Part shown: piece by piece, positions 26,551 to 39,300 of the stretch
Layout: each line of letters begins with the position of its first letter
How positions within the stretch are numbered: position 1 is the first letter of the stretch
Assembly (NCBI RefSeq): GCF_030732225.1
Contig: NZ_CP132230.1
Coordinates: 276,001 to 340,000 of the forward strand
Length of the DNA: 64,000 bases
Source: Streptococcus iniae
Lineage (GTDB): Bacteria; Bacillota; Bacilli; Lactobacillales; Streptococcaceae
Direction of reading: 5' to 3'
Position numbers and translations under genes: made by a program
The notes under the pieces: model-generated
What the model saw: only the letters and a program-made list of their open reading frames with translations
What the model was told of the DNA's origin: nothing
Databases searched by the model: none

Positions 26551-26979
26551 TTGTCAAAACAAGTCTTAAAAAGTGAGGTGTTTGCTTATTTGATTTTTGG
26601 CCTGTTGACAACTCTCCTCTATCTACTTATTCGATTTTTTGTCTATCAAATGACAGGACAAGCGACCTTGTCGGCGGCAATTGCTAATGTTACGGCAATT
26701 CTTTTTGCTTTTATCACCAATGATCAGTTTGTATTTCCACAAAAACCGCAAGGGGTGCTCAAACGATTTTGGCAGTTTGTTCTTGTAAGGTTGTCAACCT
26801 TGGTGATGGATCTTGCTTTAGCCTATTTTCTTGTAGAGAAATACCCACAAATAATTGCTTGTTTTGTGGGAAATGATTTGTCAAGGGTTAATAAAGTAGA
26901 GTCTGTTTTGGCGCAAATCTTAATCATTGCTGTCAATTACTTTGTTAGCAAATACCTTATTTTTAGAAATCATAACTGA
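26551..26979 (+). CDS. GtrA-family membrane protein
   Basis: 142 residues with four membrane segments (about 10-30, 38-58, 78-96 and 118-136), and NYFVSKYLIFRN at the end, which is diagnostic of GtrA. Family members are thought to flip or position undecaprenyl-linked sugars for cell-surface glycosylation. The start codon is TTG, placed by a strong AAAGGAGG-type SD (AAAGGAGGA) 7 nt upstream. It is in the rel-dtd transcription unit and is closed by a terminator. No glycosyltransferase is adjacent, so the partner is unknown. Confidence 0.82.
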   Translation: MSKQVLKSEVFAYLIFGLLTTLLYLLIRFFVYQMTGQATLSAAIANVTAILFAFITNDQFVFPQKPQGVLKRFWQFVLVRLSTLVMDLALAYFLVEKYPQIIACFVGNDLSRVNKVESVLAQILIIAVNYFVSKYLIFRNHN

Positions 26980-26983
26980 AAGG

Positions 26984-27008
26984 GAGATGGTATGACCGTC
27001 TCTTTTTT
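26984..27008 (+). terminator. Terminator closing the rel-dtd-gtrA unit
   Basis: GAGATGGT pairs with ACCGTCTC (one G-T) around ATG, followed by TTTTTT. Confidence 0.85.
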
Positions 27009-27081
27009 GAGTTTCATTTGTCGCTATTTGTCTGAATTTTTTATAAAATGAGTTAAAAAGAATTGAGAGGGTGAAGAAATC

Positions 27082-27744
27082 ATGACAGAACCATTGTTTA
27101 AAAAATTGAAGATGGCTAAATTCCAAGATATAACCTTAATGAAGCTGGCTAGGGAAAAGAGTGTTTTTGATCACTTTCCGCAAAATGCCTTTCCTGCTGA
27201 TTTAATTGTGGGCTATGTTTATCACTTAGAAGAGATGAAAGAGCTTATTTTTAGGGTTTTTAATGAAAAGCTTCTTAAGCCTAATGGACACCTTTACCTT
27301 ATGTATCCAAAAACCAAAAATAAGTTGGGTTATGAGGCTATTGGTCGTGATAGTATTTTCCCATTTTTGAAGGTTGATCAAGACAATGGTTATGTTGAGG
27401 GAACGACCATTAAATTCAATCGAATGAATGCACTAGATGACAATTACACTCTTTTGGGACTTAAATATACTAAGGAAGTGGAAGAAAGATCAGCATCTAA
27501 ATCTAGCCAAAAAGTTGCAGATTATGTGGAGAAAATTAATGATGTCAAAGCTTATCTTACAACCCATCCCAAAGAAAAGGTATTTTTTGAGCAGTTAACA
27601 CCCGGCTATCAAAGAGGGTGGGCCAGATATATTTACTCAGCAAAAACAAAGGCGACACAAGAGAAACGTCAAACAGAGATGCTTGATATCCTTAAAGCTG
27701 GTTTTAAATCACGCGAACTCTATCGAGCTAGCTTGAAATCATAG
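27082..27744 (+). CDS. Two-part protein with a YdeI/OmpD-associated (OmdA)-like C-terminus
   Basis: 220 residues, cytoplasmic and basic. The C-terminal 50 residues (LTPGYQRGWARYIYSAKTKA, then ETRQ-like helices) match the YdeI/OmpD-associated family, members of which have been linked to bacteriocin or peptide tolerance. The first 110 residues (LIVGYVYHLEEM, LLKPNGHLYLMYPKTK) look like a separate small alpha/beta domain resembling DUF3052. It is monocistronic: terminators lie on both sides, and SD GAGGGTGAAG precedes ATG. It occupies the position of the streptokinase gene in S. pyogenes and S. equisimilis. The function is not known to me. Confidence 0.65.
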   Translation: MTEPLFKKLKMAKFQDITLMKLAREKSVFDHFPQNAFPADLIVGYVYHLEEMKELIFRVFNEKLLKPNGHLYLMYPKTKNKLGYEAIGRDSIFPFLKVDQDNGYVEGTTIKFNRMNALDDNYTLLGLKYTKEVEERSASKSSQKVADYVEKINDVKAYLTTHPKEKVFFEQLTPGYQRGWARYIYSAKTKATQEKRQTEMLDILKAGFKSRELYRASLKS

Positions 27745-27756
27745 TAGAAATAAGAG

Positions 27757-27779
27757 CTCTTTCTTTTGAAAGGGTTTTT
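27757..27779 (+). terminator. Terminator after the YdeI-like gene
   Basis: CTCTTTC pairs with GAAAGGG around TTTT, then TTTTT. Confidence 0.75.
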
Positions 27780-27820
27780 CTGTGTTATAATGTCTATAAG
27801 TATAGCTTGAAAGGATAAGT

Positions 27821-28666
27821 ATGGAACTGAAAGAATTATTTCCGGGTGTGACTTGTGGAGCGTTTCCGCTATCAGACGATGCCTTTGTTAGTATTGAAGA
27901 AGATGGGCGTTTTTTTCATTTCCCTAAGGATAGTTTGTCTGAAAGGGAATTGTCTCTTCTTTCTTTAAAAACGGGTCAGAAGTTAAAAAACAGGCCTCAT
28001 TTAACAGCTTGGGAAGGTTATTTATTAAAAGGAACTGGGAAATTGCCTGATCTTTTAGAGTTTTATCAGTTTCTTTATCTTAATCACCATCAGTCTCTTT
28101 CTGAGGAGTTGATTGATCTGTTGGTTACACTTTTGGGCGGTGTTCAAGCAGTGGTGAGAATTAGTCAGTCGCGGACGGCCTTTTTACTTAACCCTAAAGA
28201 AGAAGGGGATGCCTATCAGATTCTTAAGGATGTTTTGCCAACAGTAGAAAATGATTTTGGTTTAGCCTTGTCGGCCTTTCTAGGGAATCCTTGGACATTA
28301 GGGACAAATAACCAGCTTAAAGCTTTTTTTGAGGAAGAAAATACACTTTTTTCAGCTTATTTATCTCGAAAAGGCGATAAGAAGTTAACCTATTTTTCAG
28401 AGCTAATGGTATGGTCTCTTTTAGTTCAGATATCAGTGGAAGCTATTCAAGATCATTTTAATCAAATTTTTCTTCAAAATAAGGACGTTTCGGATATAGT
28501 GACTGCTCTTTGGCAATGCCAAGGGAATATGGTGCAGACTGCCCAACGTTTGTTTATTCACCGCAACTCATTACAATACAAATTGGACAAATTATTAGCT
28601 CAATCAGGCTTAAACCTTAAGAATTTAGACGATTTAGCATTTGTTCATCTCTTTTTGTTAACATAA
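27821..28666 (+). CDS. PucR-type helix-turn-helix protein (the 'lrp' gene of the streptokinase region)
   Basis: 281 residues rich in leucine, with a C-terminal helix-turn-helix of the PucR/CdaR type (GNMVQTAQRLFIHRNSLQYK, then LDKLLAQSGLNLKNLDDL). The rest has no catalytic motif. Its position between the rel side and msmK-dexB matches the gene named lrp (leucine-rich protein) in S. equisimilis; it is unrelated to the Lrp/AsnC regulators. It may regulate the neighbouring sugar genes, but nothing in the sequence proves that. TATAAT (27784-27789) and SD AAAGGA precede it. Confidence 0.78.
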   Translation: MELKELFPGVTCGAFPLSDDAFVSIEEDGRFFHFPKDSLSERELSLLSLKTGQKLKNRPHLTAWEGYLLKGTGKLPDLLEFYQFLYLNHHQSLSEELIDLLVTLLGGVQAVVRISQSRTAFLLNPKEEGDAYQILKDVLPTVENDFGLALSAFLGNPWTLGTNNQLKAFFEEENTLFSAYLSRKGDKKLTYFSELMVWSLLVQISVEAIQDHFNQIFLQNKDVSDIVTALWQCQGNMVQTAQRLFIHRNSLQYKLDKLLAQSGLNLKNLDDLAFVHLFLLT

Positions 28667-28674
28667 GTCGTGTG

Positions 28675-28703
28675 CAAGGTGCCCAAAAAGTTTGGGCGCC
28701 TTG
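28675..28703 (+). terminator. Hairpin terminator between the PucR-type gene and msmK
   Basis: A 13-bp stem, CAAGGTGCCCAAA with TTTGGGCGCCTTG (one wobble), around AAG. The T tail is poor (TCTGTATTTT). Confidence 0.7.
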
Positions 28704-28712
28704 TCTGTATTT

Positions 28713-28736
28713 TGAAAACGCTATCTTTGCTATAAT
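28713..28736 (+). promoter_or_regulatory. msmK promoter with cre box
   Basis: TGAAAACGCTATCT (28713-28726) fits the CcpA cre consensus TGWAANCGNTNWCW. It lies inside the spacer just ahead of TATAAT (28731-28736), so CcpA would block initiation. A weak -35 (TATTTT) precedes it at 17 bp. Confidence 0.7.
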
Positions 28737-28796
28737 AAACCTATCAACATAAAAAAGAATATTGGTTAATAGCACCAATACTAATAGGAGTCCGTC

Positions 28797-29930
28797 ATGG
28801 TAGAATTAAATTTAAATCATATCTACAAAAAATACCCAAACACAACACATTACGCTGTTGAAGATTTTGATTTGGATATCAAAGACAAAGAATTTATTGT
28901 TTTTGTAGGCCCATCAGGATGTGGGAAGTCAACAACGCTTCGTATGATTGCTGGTCTGGAAGATATTTCAGAAGGGGAACTTAAAATCGATGGCGAAGTG
29001 GTTAATGACAAATCACCTAAAGACCGTGATATCGCAATGGTTTTCCAAAACTATGCCCTCTACCCACACATGTCAGTTTACGACAACATGGCTTTTGGTT
29101 TGAAACTGCGTAAATACAAAAAAGATGATATTGACAAACGGGTTAAAGAGGCGGCTGAAATTCTTGGTTTAACAGAATTTTTAGACCGTAAACCAGCTGA
29201 TCTTTCTGGTGGACAACGTCAGCGTGTTGCGATGGGACGTGCCATTGTCCGTGACGCTAAAGTATTCTTGATGGATGAACCTTTATCAAACTTAGATGCC
29301 AAACTACGTGTTTCAATGCGTGCTGAAATTGCAAAAATTCACCGTCGTATTGGGTCAACTACAATCTATGTTACCCACGACCAAACAGAAGCTATGACTT
29401 TGGCTGACCGTATCGTTATCATGAGTGCAACAAAAAACCCTCAAGGAAATGGTACTATAGGTAAAATCGAACAAGTTGGTTCACCACAAGAATTGTATAA
29501 TCTTCCTGCAAATAAATTTGTTGCTGGCTTTATTGGAAGCCCTGCTATGAACTTCTTTGAAGTAACTGTAAAAGATGGCAGAATGACAAGTGAAGATGGT
29601 TTGGATATTGCTATTCCTGAAGGTCAAGAGAAAATTCTTGAAGCTGCTGGTTACAAAGGTAAAAAAGTGACTTTTGGAATCCGTCCAGAAGATATTTCAG
29701 GCAATCAAATCGTCCAAGATACTTATCCAAATGCAAGTGTTTGTGCGGAAGTTTTAGTATCTGAACTTTTAGGTTCAGAAACAATGCTTTATGTGAAATT
29801 AGGGCAAACAGAATTTGCTTCTCGTGTAGATGCCCGTGATTTCCATAATCCAGGTGAACAAGTCAATTTGACTTTCAATGTTGCAAAAGGACATTTCTTT
29901 GACATTGACACGGAACAAGCAATTCGCTAG
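28797..29930 (+). CDS. msmK: Sugar ABC transporter ATPase (MsmK, shared energiser)
   Basis: 377 residues of the MalK/MsmK/UgpC type. Walker A is GPSGCGKST, the signature LSGGQRQRVAMGRAI, Walker B VFLMDEPLSNLDAK, and the switch TVTHD-type segment YVTHDQTEAM. The C-terminal 140 residues form the regulatory OB-like (TOBE) domain. In streptococci a single MsmK powers several sugar importers (multiple-sugar, maltodextrin, raffinose), and none of their permeases is encoded here, which fits that shared role. Called 'abc' in the S. equisimilis streptokinase region. The gene has its own cre-controlled promoter and is followed by dexB. Confidence 0.93.
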   Translation: MVELNLNHIYKKYPNTTHYAVEDFDLDIKDKEFIVFVGPSGCGKSTTLRMIAGLEDISEGELKIDGEVVNDKSPKDRDIAMVFQNYALYPHMSVYDNMAFGLKLRKYKKDDIDKRVKEAAEILGLTEFLDRKPADLSGGQRQRVAMGRAIVRDAKVFLMDEPLSNLDAKLRVSMRAEIAKIHRRIGSTTIYVTHDQTEAMTLADRIVIMSATKNPQGNGTIGKIEQVGSPQELYNLPANKFVAGFIGSPAMNFFEVTVKDGRMTSEDGLDIAIPEGQEKILEAAGYKGKKVTFGIRPEDISGNQIVQDTYPNASVCAEVLVSELLGSETMLYVKLGQTEFASRVDARDFHNPGEQVNLTFNVAKGHFFDIDTEQAIR

Positions 29931-29947
29931 TTAATCGATCCTCCTAG

Positions 29948-31618
<1,671 letters not shown>

Positions 31619-31624
31619 AAAGAA

Positions 31625-31660
31625 ATCAAAGAACCCTAAAACAACTAAGGGTTTTTTGAT
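31625..31660 (+). terminator. Terminator after dexB
   Basis: A 13-bp stem, ATCAAAGAACCCT with AGGGTTTTTTGAT, around a 10-nt loop, with an internal T run. Confidence 0.85.
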
Positions 31661-31856
31661 TGTAAAAACCTAGGTTTGTTTTATAATGTAAGATTAAATT
31701 AATAAAACTATTGGAAGATATAGTTTAACAAAGGAAAATTTATATAAAATTATTACTTTGAAATTACTGCTATGTTAGTGTTTGATGAGACTTCTTTTTG
31801 TTAGATTCTACGATATCAGTTTTGCATAAATGAATTAGAAGGGAAAAACAATAGAA

Positions 31857-32933
31857 ATGAAAAAAATAAATTGCTTTTGTAGCTTTTTAGTGATTGGCAT
31901 AGTTTTTATGATTCTAAGTGGGTGTCAACAAAGACAAGCAAGTAAACCTTATCAGCTCGCTATTTTTGACAAGAATCAGATTAAAACATTCACTGCTTCG
32001 GGTAGTAGCTTAAAACCTGTAGAGACTATTAAAAGAACGGGAACCGAACTTTTTGAAAAGGAAAGTTTTAAGGCATTAGGAAATCAATATGTGACAAAAA
32101 CCTTAGAAGGAAATAGTTTGAAGGTTTATCTAGAGAGTATTGATAAGAAAAATTTAACTGAAATAATTAGTCCTGCACCTGGAAATGATGCTTATACATC
32201 TATAGCGGATGATCATTATTTCTATACCACTGCTGTTTTTACTGATAGGATAGATTTTTATAAATTTGATAAAAATCTGAAACAGGTACTTCATCAAAAA
32301 ATCCCGAATCAAGAGAGTTTGAATGCGAGTAATCAATTTTTATTAATTGATCATTACCTTTATTTATTGGTTAGTTATGTTGATAAAAATACGCAAAAAC
32401 CAGGGACAAGTCTTTGGAAAATGGATAAATTTTTTAAAATTATTGAAAAAATAGATTTAGAGGATGGGTCTGCTTATCTAAGGATGGCTAATGTGGGTCA
32501 TAAACTTTATCTTCCAGAAACGTTTGCTGGTTATTTAACAAATGGTGAACCTCAGTCAGGAAATCGCATCATGGTTTTTGATTTAGATACAAGGGAAAAA
32601 TATTATTTAATGTCATCGCTAAATTATCCCAAGTCAATTTATTATCATGATGGTGCTAATCAGTTGATAATAGAAAATGATGGCTTTTATAATAAGAATT
32701 TCCCTTGGACCATCCGTGATTTATCTACAAATTCAGAGCGGACAATTAGTCATGAGATGCCTGAAGATAAAGATTACTCTCCTCCGTTTTTTGCTAAAAA
32801 TGAAAGGTCTTATTACTTTCTTTTTTCGGATTATTTAATAATTTATGATGTTCAATCTGGTCAAAAAACAAACATTCCCTTGTCAAAATATAAAATAGAC
32901 TCTGCTCATGCCATGATTTTAAACGACTCATAA
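31857..32933 (+). CDS. Lipoprotein of unknown function, possibly beta-propeller
   Basis: 358 residues. A lipobox (MILSGCQQ) with lipidation at C23 is followed by a repetitive beta-rich body with recurring aromatic/Tyr-containing strands (YHDGANQLIIENDG, YYFLFSDYLIIYDVQSG), suggestive of a WD/YVTN-like propeller. No enzymatic motif is seen. The SD GAAGGGA is rather far (about 12 nt). It lies between dexB and apuA, with a terminator after it. A sugar-binding or surface-scaffold role would suit the location, but that is only inference. The A+T content is higher than in its neighbours. Confidence 0.75.
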   Translation: MKKINCFCSFLVIGIVFMILSGCQQRQASKPYQLAIFDKNQIKTFTASGSSLKPVETIKRTGTELFEKESFKALGNQYVTKTLEGNSLKVYLESIDKKNLTEIISPAPGNDAYTSIADDHYFYTTAVFTDRIDFYKFDKNLKQVLHQKIPNQESLNASNQFLLIDHYLYLLVSYVDKNTQKPGTSLWKMDKFFKIIEKIDLEDGSAYLRMANVGHKLYLPETFAGYLTNGEPQSGNRIMVFDLDTREKYYLMSSLNYPKSIYYHDGANQLIIENDGFYNKNFPWTIRDLSTNSERTISHEMPEDKDYSPPFFAKNERSYYFLFSDYLIIYDVQSGQKTNIPLSKYKIDSAHAMILNDS

Positions 32934-33015
32934 ATTATAATTCAAGTTGTTAAAGAAAAAAATCATAGATTAGCTGTGGTGATAAGGATTCTGCAAACTG
33001 CTTATTTAAAGTAAG

Positions 33016-33045
33016 AAAAAGTTGAGTGTTTGCTCAACTTTTTTT
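33016..33045 (+). terminator. Terminator after the lipoprotein gene
   Basis: GTTGAG (33021-33026) with CTCAAC (33033-33038), extended by A/T pairs, followed by seven T. Confidence 0.88.
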
Positions 33046-33186
33046 GTCTAGGGCAAGACTGTCTTGCACCTGAGTAGAAAGTTCACGGTGTCCTCTAAAA
33101 AGCATTTGAAATTTTTTTGAAGTTTTCCCGACTCAGATAACTGTACGTTGGAACTTGATGAGTTTATCTAATAATGCTTATTATAA

Positions 33187-33289
33187 GCAAACGTTTGCGT
33201 ATGTCTAAATGTTGTTTTGACTAGTTGGTGAGAATCTTTTGTTTAATTTTAGGGAAGCGCTTGCTTTTGTTAAAAAGTCTCGGTATACT
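33187..33289 (+). promoter_or_regulatory. apuA promoter with two LacI/MalR-type operators
   Basis: GCAAACGTTTGC (33187-33198) is a perfect 12-bp palindrome. GGAAGCGCTTGC (33253-33264) is a one-mismatch version of the core found at malT. The second operator overlaps TTGCTT (33261-33266), which stands 17 bp before TATACT (33284-33289). Two sites about 66 bp apart could support looping by a LacI-family repressor. The remainder of the 386-bp gap holds only the upstream terminator and A+T-rich sequence. Confidence 0.75.
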
Positions 33290-33319
33290 AATAGTGAAAA
33301 AAGCTCAAAGGAGAAAATG

Positions 33320-36300
33320 ATGTCTCAATTATCCCTTAAAAAGCAGCAGTCTTTGACTGCTGAAAAACGTCAGTTTTTTAGTATCCGTCGCCTAAAGGTT
33401 GGAACGGCATCTGTTGCTATTGCCTCTGCCCTTTTCTTTTTAGGTGTTGGCAATGTACATGCTGAATCCCCTCTTGTTTCAGAAGCACAAGTTAGTGCAC
33501 AAGTGTCTCCAACAGAAGTGTCGCAGGTAAGTAAGGCAATAAGCACTCCAACTGCAATTGTTGGCAAAGAAGTAAGTAGCTCGTTGGCCGCATCAGAATC
33601 AAGTTCTCTTCAAAATTCTGCTTCTAAGGTTGATGCAAGTACTAGTGTGGCAGTTGATAATACTGCGCAAAATCAAGCACTTGCTGTAGAAAAAACGCCA
33701 ACACCAACGCCTGTAACTGAAATCCCAATTGCAAAAGGAGATATTCGTCTTCATTTCCAAGAAGTGACAGACACTAATGTTAAGACATCTGGACTTTGGA
33801 CGTGGGGGGCTGTTGAAAAGCCGTCAACAGGAACATGGCCAAGTGCTGCGAGTTCTTTTGATAGCAGTAAAGAAGATGATTATGGCCATTATATTGATGT
33901 CACAAAATCTACTCAGGCAGGTGATATTGGCTATGTTTTGCTTAATAACGGTCAAAAAGTAGGCGGAGATAGTGATCGTAAAATCACTTTGATTGATCCA
34001 AATATGAATGAAGTCTGGGTTGATAACTCCTTTAACACCTATACCTACCAGCCGTTAGCAGCTGCAAATACTATTCGTATCAATTATAAACGTGCTGACA
34101 ATAACTATGATGGTTGGGGTCTTTGGGTTTGGGGTGACGTCGCAAGTGCTCATCAAAAATGGCCAAACGATGCCCTTGACTTTGTTAATGAAGGGAAATA
34201 TGGTCGCTACATAGATCTCCCTTTATCTAAAGCTCTTGATTCCAGTATTGGCTTTTTATTGGTCAATAAAAAGGATCCAACTTTAGCTGGGAATAAAAGC
34301 ATTGATTATAAATTTGCTAATCGTAACTTGCACAGTCAAGTCTTTCTAAAAAGCGGTGATGATGAGCTCTATACCAACTCTTACTATGTCAAGAGCCAAG
34401 TAGAACAGGATTTTAGCAAAGCGATTCCAGGAACAAAAGGGATTCAGGTAGAGGCAAAAAGCCTACGTGCTTTTAATTACAACGAGACTGGACTGATTGA
34501 CCTTACGGTGACAAATCCTAATAATGCTAAAATCACGCGCATGGAAGTGGATACAGCTCAATTGGGTGGTGGTAAAATTCTGATTTCAAAAGAACTTAAC
34601 CGTGTAACCATTACGGCTACTGCAAATACAGCTGTTGGTACTTATCAATTGCCGGTCCGTCTGTATGACGCAGATAATGGTTATTATGATGCTAAAGTTT
34701 CTGTAACTATTACACCTCGTCAGAAAAAAACAGGTGAGAAAGATTGGGATGAACAAGTTATTTACTTTATGATGACTGACCGTTTTTATAATGGCGATAC
34801 GAGTAATGACAATCCTTACCATCAACCTTACAGTACTGCTGTCAATAAAGCTGGAACTTATAAAGGTGGTGACTTTAAAGGGGTAACAGCTAAACTTGAT
34901 TATCTGAAATCACTTGGTGTGACCAGTGTTTGGTTGACGCCGATTGTGGAAAATGTGCCACAAAATGTGAGCACTGAAGCTGGTAAAGATTATTATGCAT
35001 ATCATGGCTACTGGGCTGATAATTTTGAAAAATTAAATCCACATCTTGGAACATTAGCAGATTTCCATCACTTGATTGATCAAGCGGCAGAACGTGGCAT
35101 TGCTATTATTGTTGATGTTGTTTTAAATCACGCTGGCTATGGTGCTGAAAGTAAATTCCCTGGAATGCTTCGGACAGGAAGTGAGATAAAAGCAGGTGAT
35201 GATCAAAGAGATGCTCTTGCTGGTTTACCTGACTTTAAAACAGAAAATGACACCGTTCGTAAACAGTTAGTTGCTTGGCAAAGTCAGTGGTTGGAAAAAT
35301 CAAAAACAGCAAAAGGTAATAGTATTTATGCCTTTCGTGTAGATACAGTTAAACATGTCGATGACACCACTTGGCAACACTTCAAGAATGAATTGGCCTT
35401 AAAAGATGCTGATTTCCATTTGGTTGGAGAAAGTTGGGGAGCCAATTACAAAGATACCAAAGGTGATTTAGGAACAGGCACCATGGATAGTTTGCTTGAT
35501 TTTGGCTTTAAAGACATTGCCAAAATGCTAGTGAAGGGGCAAATGAAAGCAACAAGTGATGAACTCGCTGCTCGAAATCTTTTTATCAACAATAGCCAAC
35601 TCCTATCACAATTCTTAGGTAGCCATGATGAAGATGGGTTCCTTTATAGCATTGGAAAAGATCTGGATAAGTTTAAACTTGCAGTTAGTCTTTTATTGAC
35701 AGCCAAAGGGCAACCTGTCATTTATTATGGTGAAGAACTTGGGCAATCAGGTGCCAATAACTGGCCTTATTATGACAACCGTTACGACTTTAATTGGGCA
35801 GAAACAAAGTCAAGTGAGTTGCTTACCCATTACAAAAAACTGTTAGCCTTTCGTAATACTCACAGTGAACTGCTTGCTAGAGGTGATTACAGTTTAGTGG
35901 CTTCAAATGACAGTCAAAAATGGCTCTTAAGCAAACGCAGTTTAGCAGATGAGAGTGTTTATGTGCTTTATCATTTGGAAAATAGCCCAAGGCAGATAGC
36001 ACTAACAGTTTCAGGGGCAACTGCTGTGATTACAGATGCCTATTCAGGCAAAACTTATCAAGCCAAAGCTGGCGCTGATGGGACTTATGTTGTCTTGATT
36101 GATATGCCAGACAGCTCTAATGGGGGCACCTTGCTGTTACAAGTGTCAGCTGGCGACATTATCAAGGCTCAAACGACTCTGGATGCGCAAGCGCCAATTG
36201 CTGCTGGTTTTATCAGGATGCACTTCAATAAACTGCCGTCTGATGACTTATCAAGCCTTGGCTTATGGCTTTGGGAAGACGTTGAAGTACCTTCAGAAAA

Positions 36301-39300
36301 GACAGGGGCTTGGCCAAATGGGGCGACAAGTTTTGCGACGGCAAAACAAGATGATTATGGTTACTATTTAGATATTAAATTATCAGAAGGGCCAAGAGAT
36401 TTGCTCAAATGGTTGATTAACAATACAAGTGGGCAAAATATTACAGGAGATCAAGCCCTAGATATCCTTAGCCAGTCCATGAATGAAGTGTGGTTTGATC
36501 ATAATTACAAAGCATATTATTACCGTCCGCAAGAAGCAGGAACAATTAGAATTAATTATTTCAGAACAGATGGTCACTATGATGATAAATCACTCTGGCT
36601 TTGGGGCAGTGTTGACCCTACAACCTTAAGTCAATTAGGGAAGTGGCCAGATGGCATTAATTTTGACAAAATGGGTAAATATGGTGCTTATATTGATATT
36701 AAGTTGAGTGATTTACCAAGTGACATCGGCTTCTTGCTTTTAGATGAAAGTAAAACAGGAGACAGTGTGAAAATTAGACAGGAAGATTATAAATTTACAG
36801 ATTTGAAAAATAATAGCCAACTCTTCTTAAGAGATGATGATCCAAGCATCTATACCAATCCCTATTATGTTAACAATGTTCGTATGCTAGGAGCACAACA
36901 AACTGGTCCAAAAACAATTGAAGCTAGCATGACAAGTTTGGAAGGCGCTGACAAAGAAAGTATTCTGAAAAACCTAAAAGTGACAGACAATAATGGGCAA
37001 GTCCTCGCGGTCACTGATCTAACTTTAGATGCTAGTCAAAAAACCATTCGTTTAACAGGTGAGTTTGATGTTGCTAAAGGCCCTTATGTTTTAACATATT
37101 TATCAGATCGTTTTACGGCAAAAAGTAATTGGCAATATAAAGATGCACTGTACGCCTACGATGGTCCTTTGGGTGCGCGTGTTCTAAATAATGGTCAGGC
37201 GGTAGATGTAACCATTTGGTCACCAAGTGCTGAGAAGGTTTCCCTAATTGTTTATGATAAAGATGATCAAAACCGTGTCCTTGGTAAAGTAGTCATGATC
37301 AAAGGTGACAAAGGGCAATGGAGTGTTCAACTAAACCAAGCATCATCATTAGGCATTAAGGATTACCGTGGTTATTATTACCATTATGAGATTAATCGTG
37401 AAGGCAAAACGACTTTAGTTTTAGATCCTTATGCTAAATCATTAGCAGCCTGGAATTCTGAAATGGCAGATAAGGGACCAGCTTATGCTGTTGCTAAAGC
37501 GGCCTTTGTTGATTCAAGTCAAATTGGTCCAAAAGACCTTACCTATGCTAACATTCCAGGGTTTAAGAAGCGAGAAGATGCCATTATCTATGAAGCGCAT
37601 GTTCGTGATTTCACATCAGATGTGGCCATTTCTAGCCAATTGAAAAACCAATTTGGAACCTTTGCGGCTTTCGCAGAGAGATTAGATTACCTGCAAGAAC
37701 TAGGTGTGACTCATATTCAATTGTTACCAGTCATGTCATATTACTTCGTCAATGAAATGAACAAAGAACGGCTGACGAACTACGCTTCAAGTGGCACCAA
37801 TTACAACTGGGGCTATGACCCACAAAGTTATTTTGCCTTGACTGGCATGTATGCGTCAGATCCGACAGATCCAGCAAAACGCATTCTCGAATTTAAAGAA
37901 TTGGTTAATGAGATTCACAAACGTGGCATGGGGGTTATCCTTGACGTAGTCTATAATCACACGGCTAAAGTGTCTATTTTTGAAGATTTAGAACCAAATT
38001 ACTACCATTTTATGGATGCTGATGGAACGCCTCGCACAAGTTTTGGTGGTGGTCGTTTGGGGACAACTCATTACATGTCTCGCCGTCTTATGCTTGATTC
38101 TATCTCTTACATGGTTTCAGAGTTTAAAGTTGATGGTTTTCGTTTTGACATGATGGGTGACCATGACGCAGCTTCCATTGAAGCGGCCTTTCATGCGGCA
38201 AAAGCTCTTAACCCTAATATTATTATGTTAGGTGAAGGCTGGGTGACTTACGCAGGTGATCAAAACAAACCTCAACAAGCAGCAGATCAGACCTGGATGA
38301 GTAAGACAGATACAGTTGCTTCTTTCTCTGATGACATCAGAAATATGCTGAAGTCTGGTTTTGGTAATGAAGGTGAACCTGCTTTCTTAACAGGAGGGAG
38401 CAGAAGTATCAATGGTTTGTTTAGTAATATCAAGGCTCAACCCACAAACTTTACAGCAGATGATCCAGGTGATGTGATTCAATATATTGCGGCCCATGAT
38501 AATTTAACCCTTTTTGATATCATTGCTCAGTCCATCAAAAAAGATCCAGCACGTGCTGAGAACTACGCTGAAATTCATCGTCGCTTGCGTTTAGGCAACC
38601 TGATGATTATGACCTCTCAAGGAACTGCATTTGTGCATTCAGGTCAAGAATATGGGCGTAGCAAACAATTCCGTGATGATGCTTATAAAAAACCTGTAGC
38701 TAGTGACAAGGTGCCAAATAAAGCTCATTTATTGGTAAATGCTGACGGGACACCGTTTGAGTACCCTTACTTTATCCATGATTCTTATGATGCAACAGAT
38801 GCCATTAATCATTTTGATTGGAGTAAGGCTACAGACAGTAAAGTTTTCCCTGAAAGTACCAAGAGTCAAGCTTACATGAAAGGTTTAATTGCCTTGCGTC
38901 GTTCAAGTGATGCCTTTCGTTTAGGGACGAAAGCTTTGGTGGATCAAAATGTCAAACTCTTGACTATTCCAGGCCAAAATGGAGTTGCAGCATCTGATTT
39001 GGTTATTGGCTATCAATTGACAGCAACTAATGGTGACCGTTATGTTGTCCTTATTAATGCTGATCAAAAAGAGCGCCACTTCGTCCTTGATAAGGAGTGG
39101 TTGACAGCGGATGTTCTTGTTGATGGTGAGCATGCAGGCATTACTGCTTTGACCAATCCAAGTGGCTTGGTGATTGATGCTAATGGCTTACGCTTGTCAG
39201 GGTTAACAGCTACAGTGCTTAGGATAGCAGGTGCTAAAATTCAAGAGCCGGATCGTCCGGCGTCCTCAGATATACAGACTTCTCCTGTTGCTGATACTGT

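Noticed and set aside
33239..33319. Earlier start for apuA that adds 27 residues
   Set aside because: Those codons run through the promoter and the SD. The YSIRK-type signal fits the start right after AAAGGAG.
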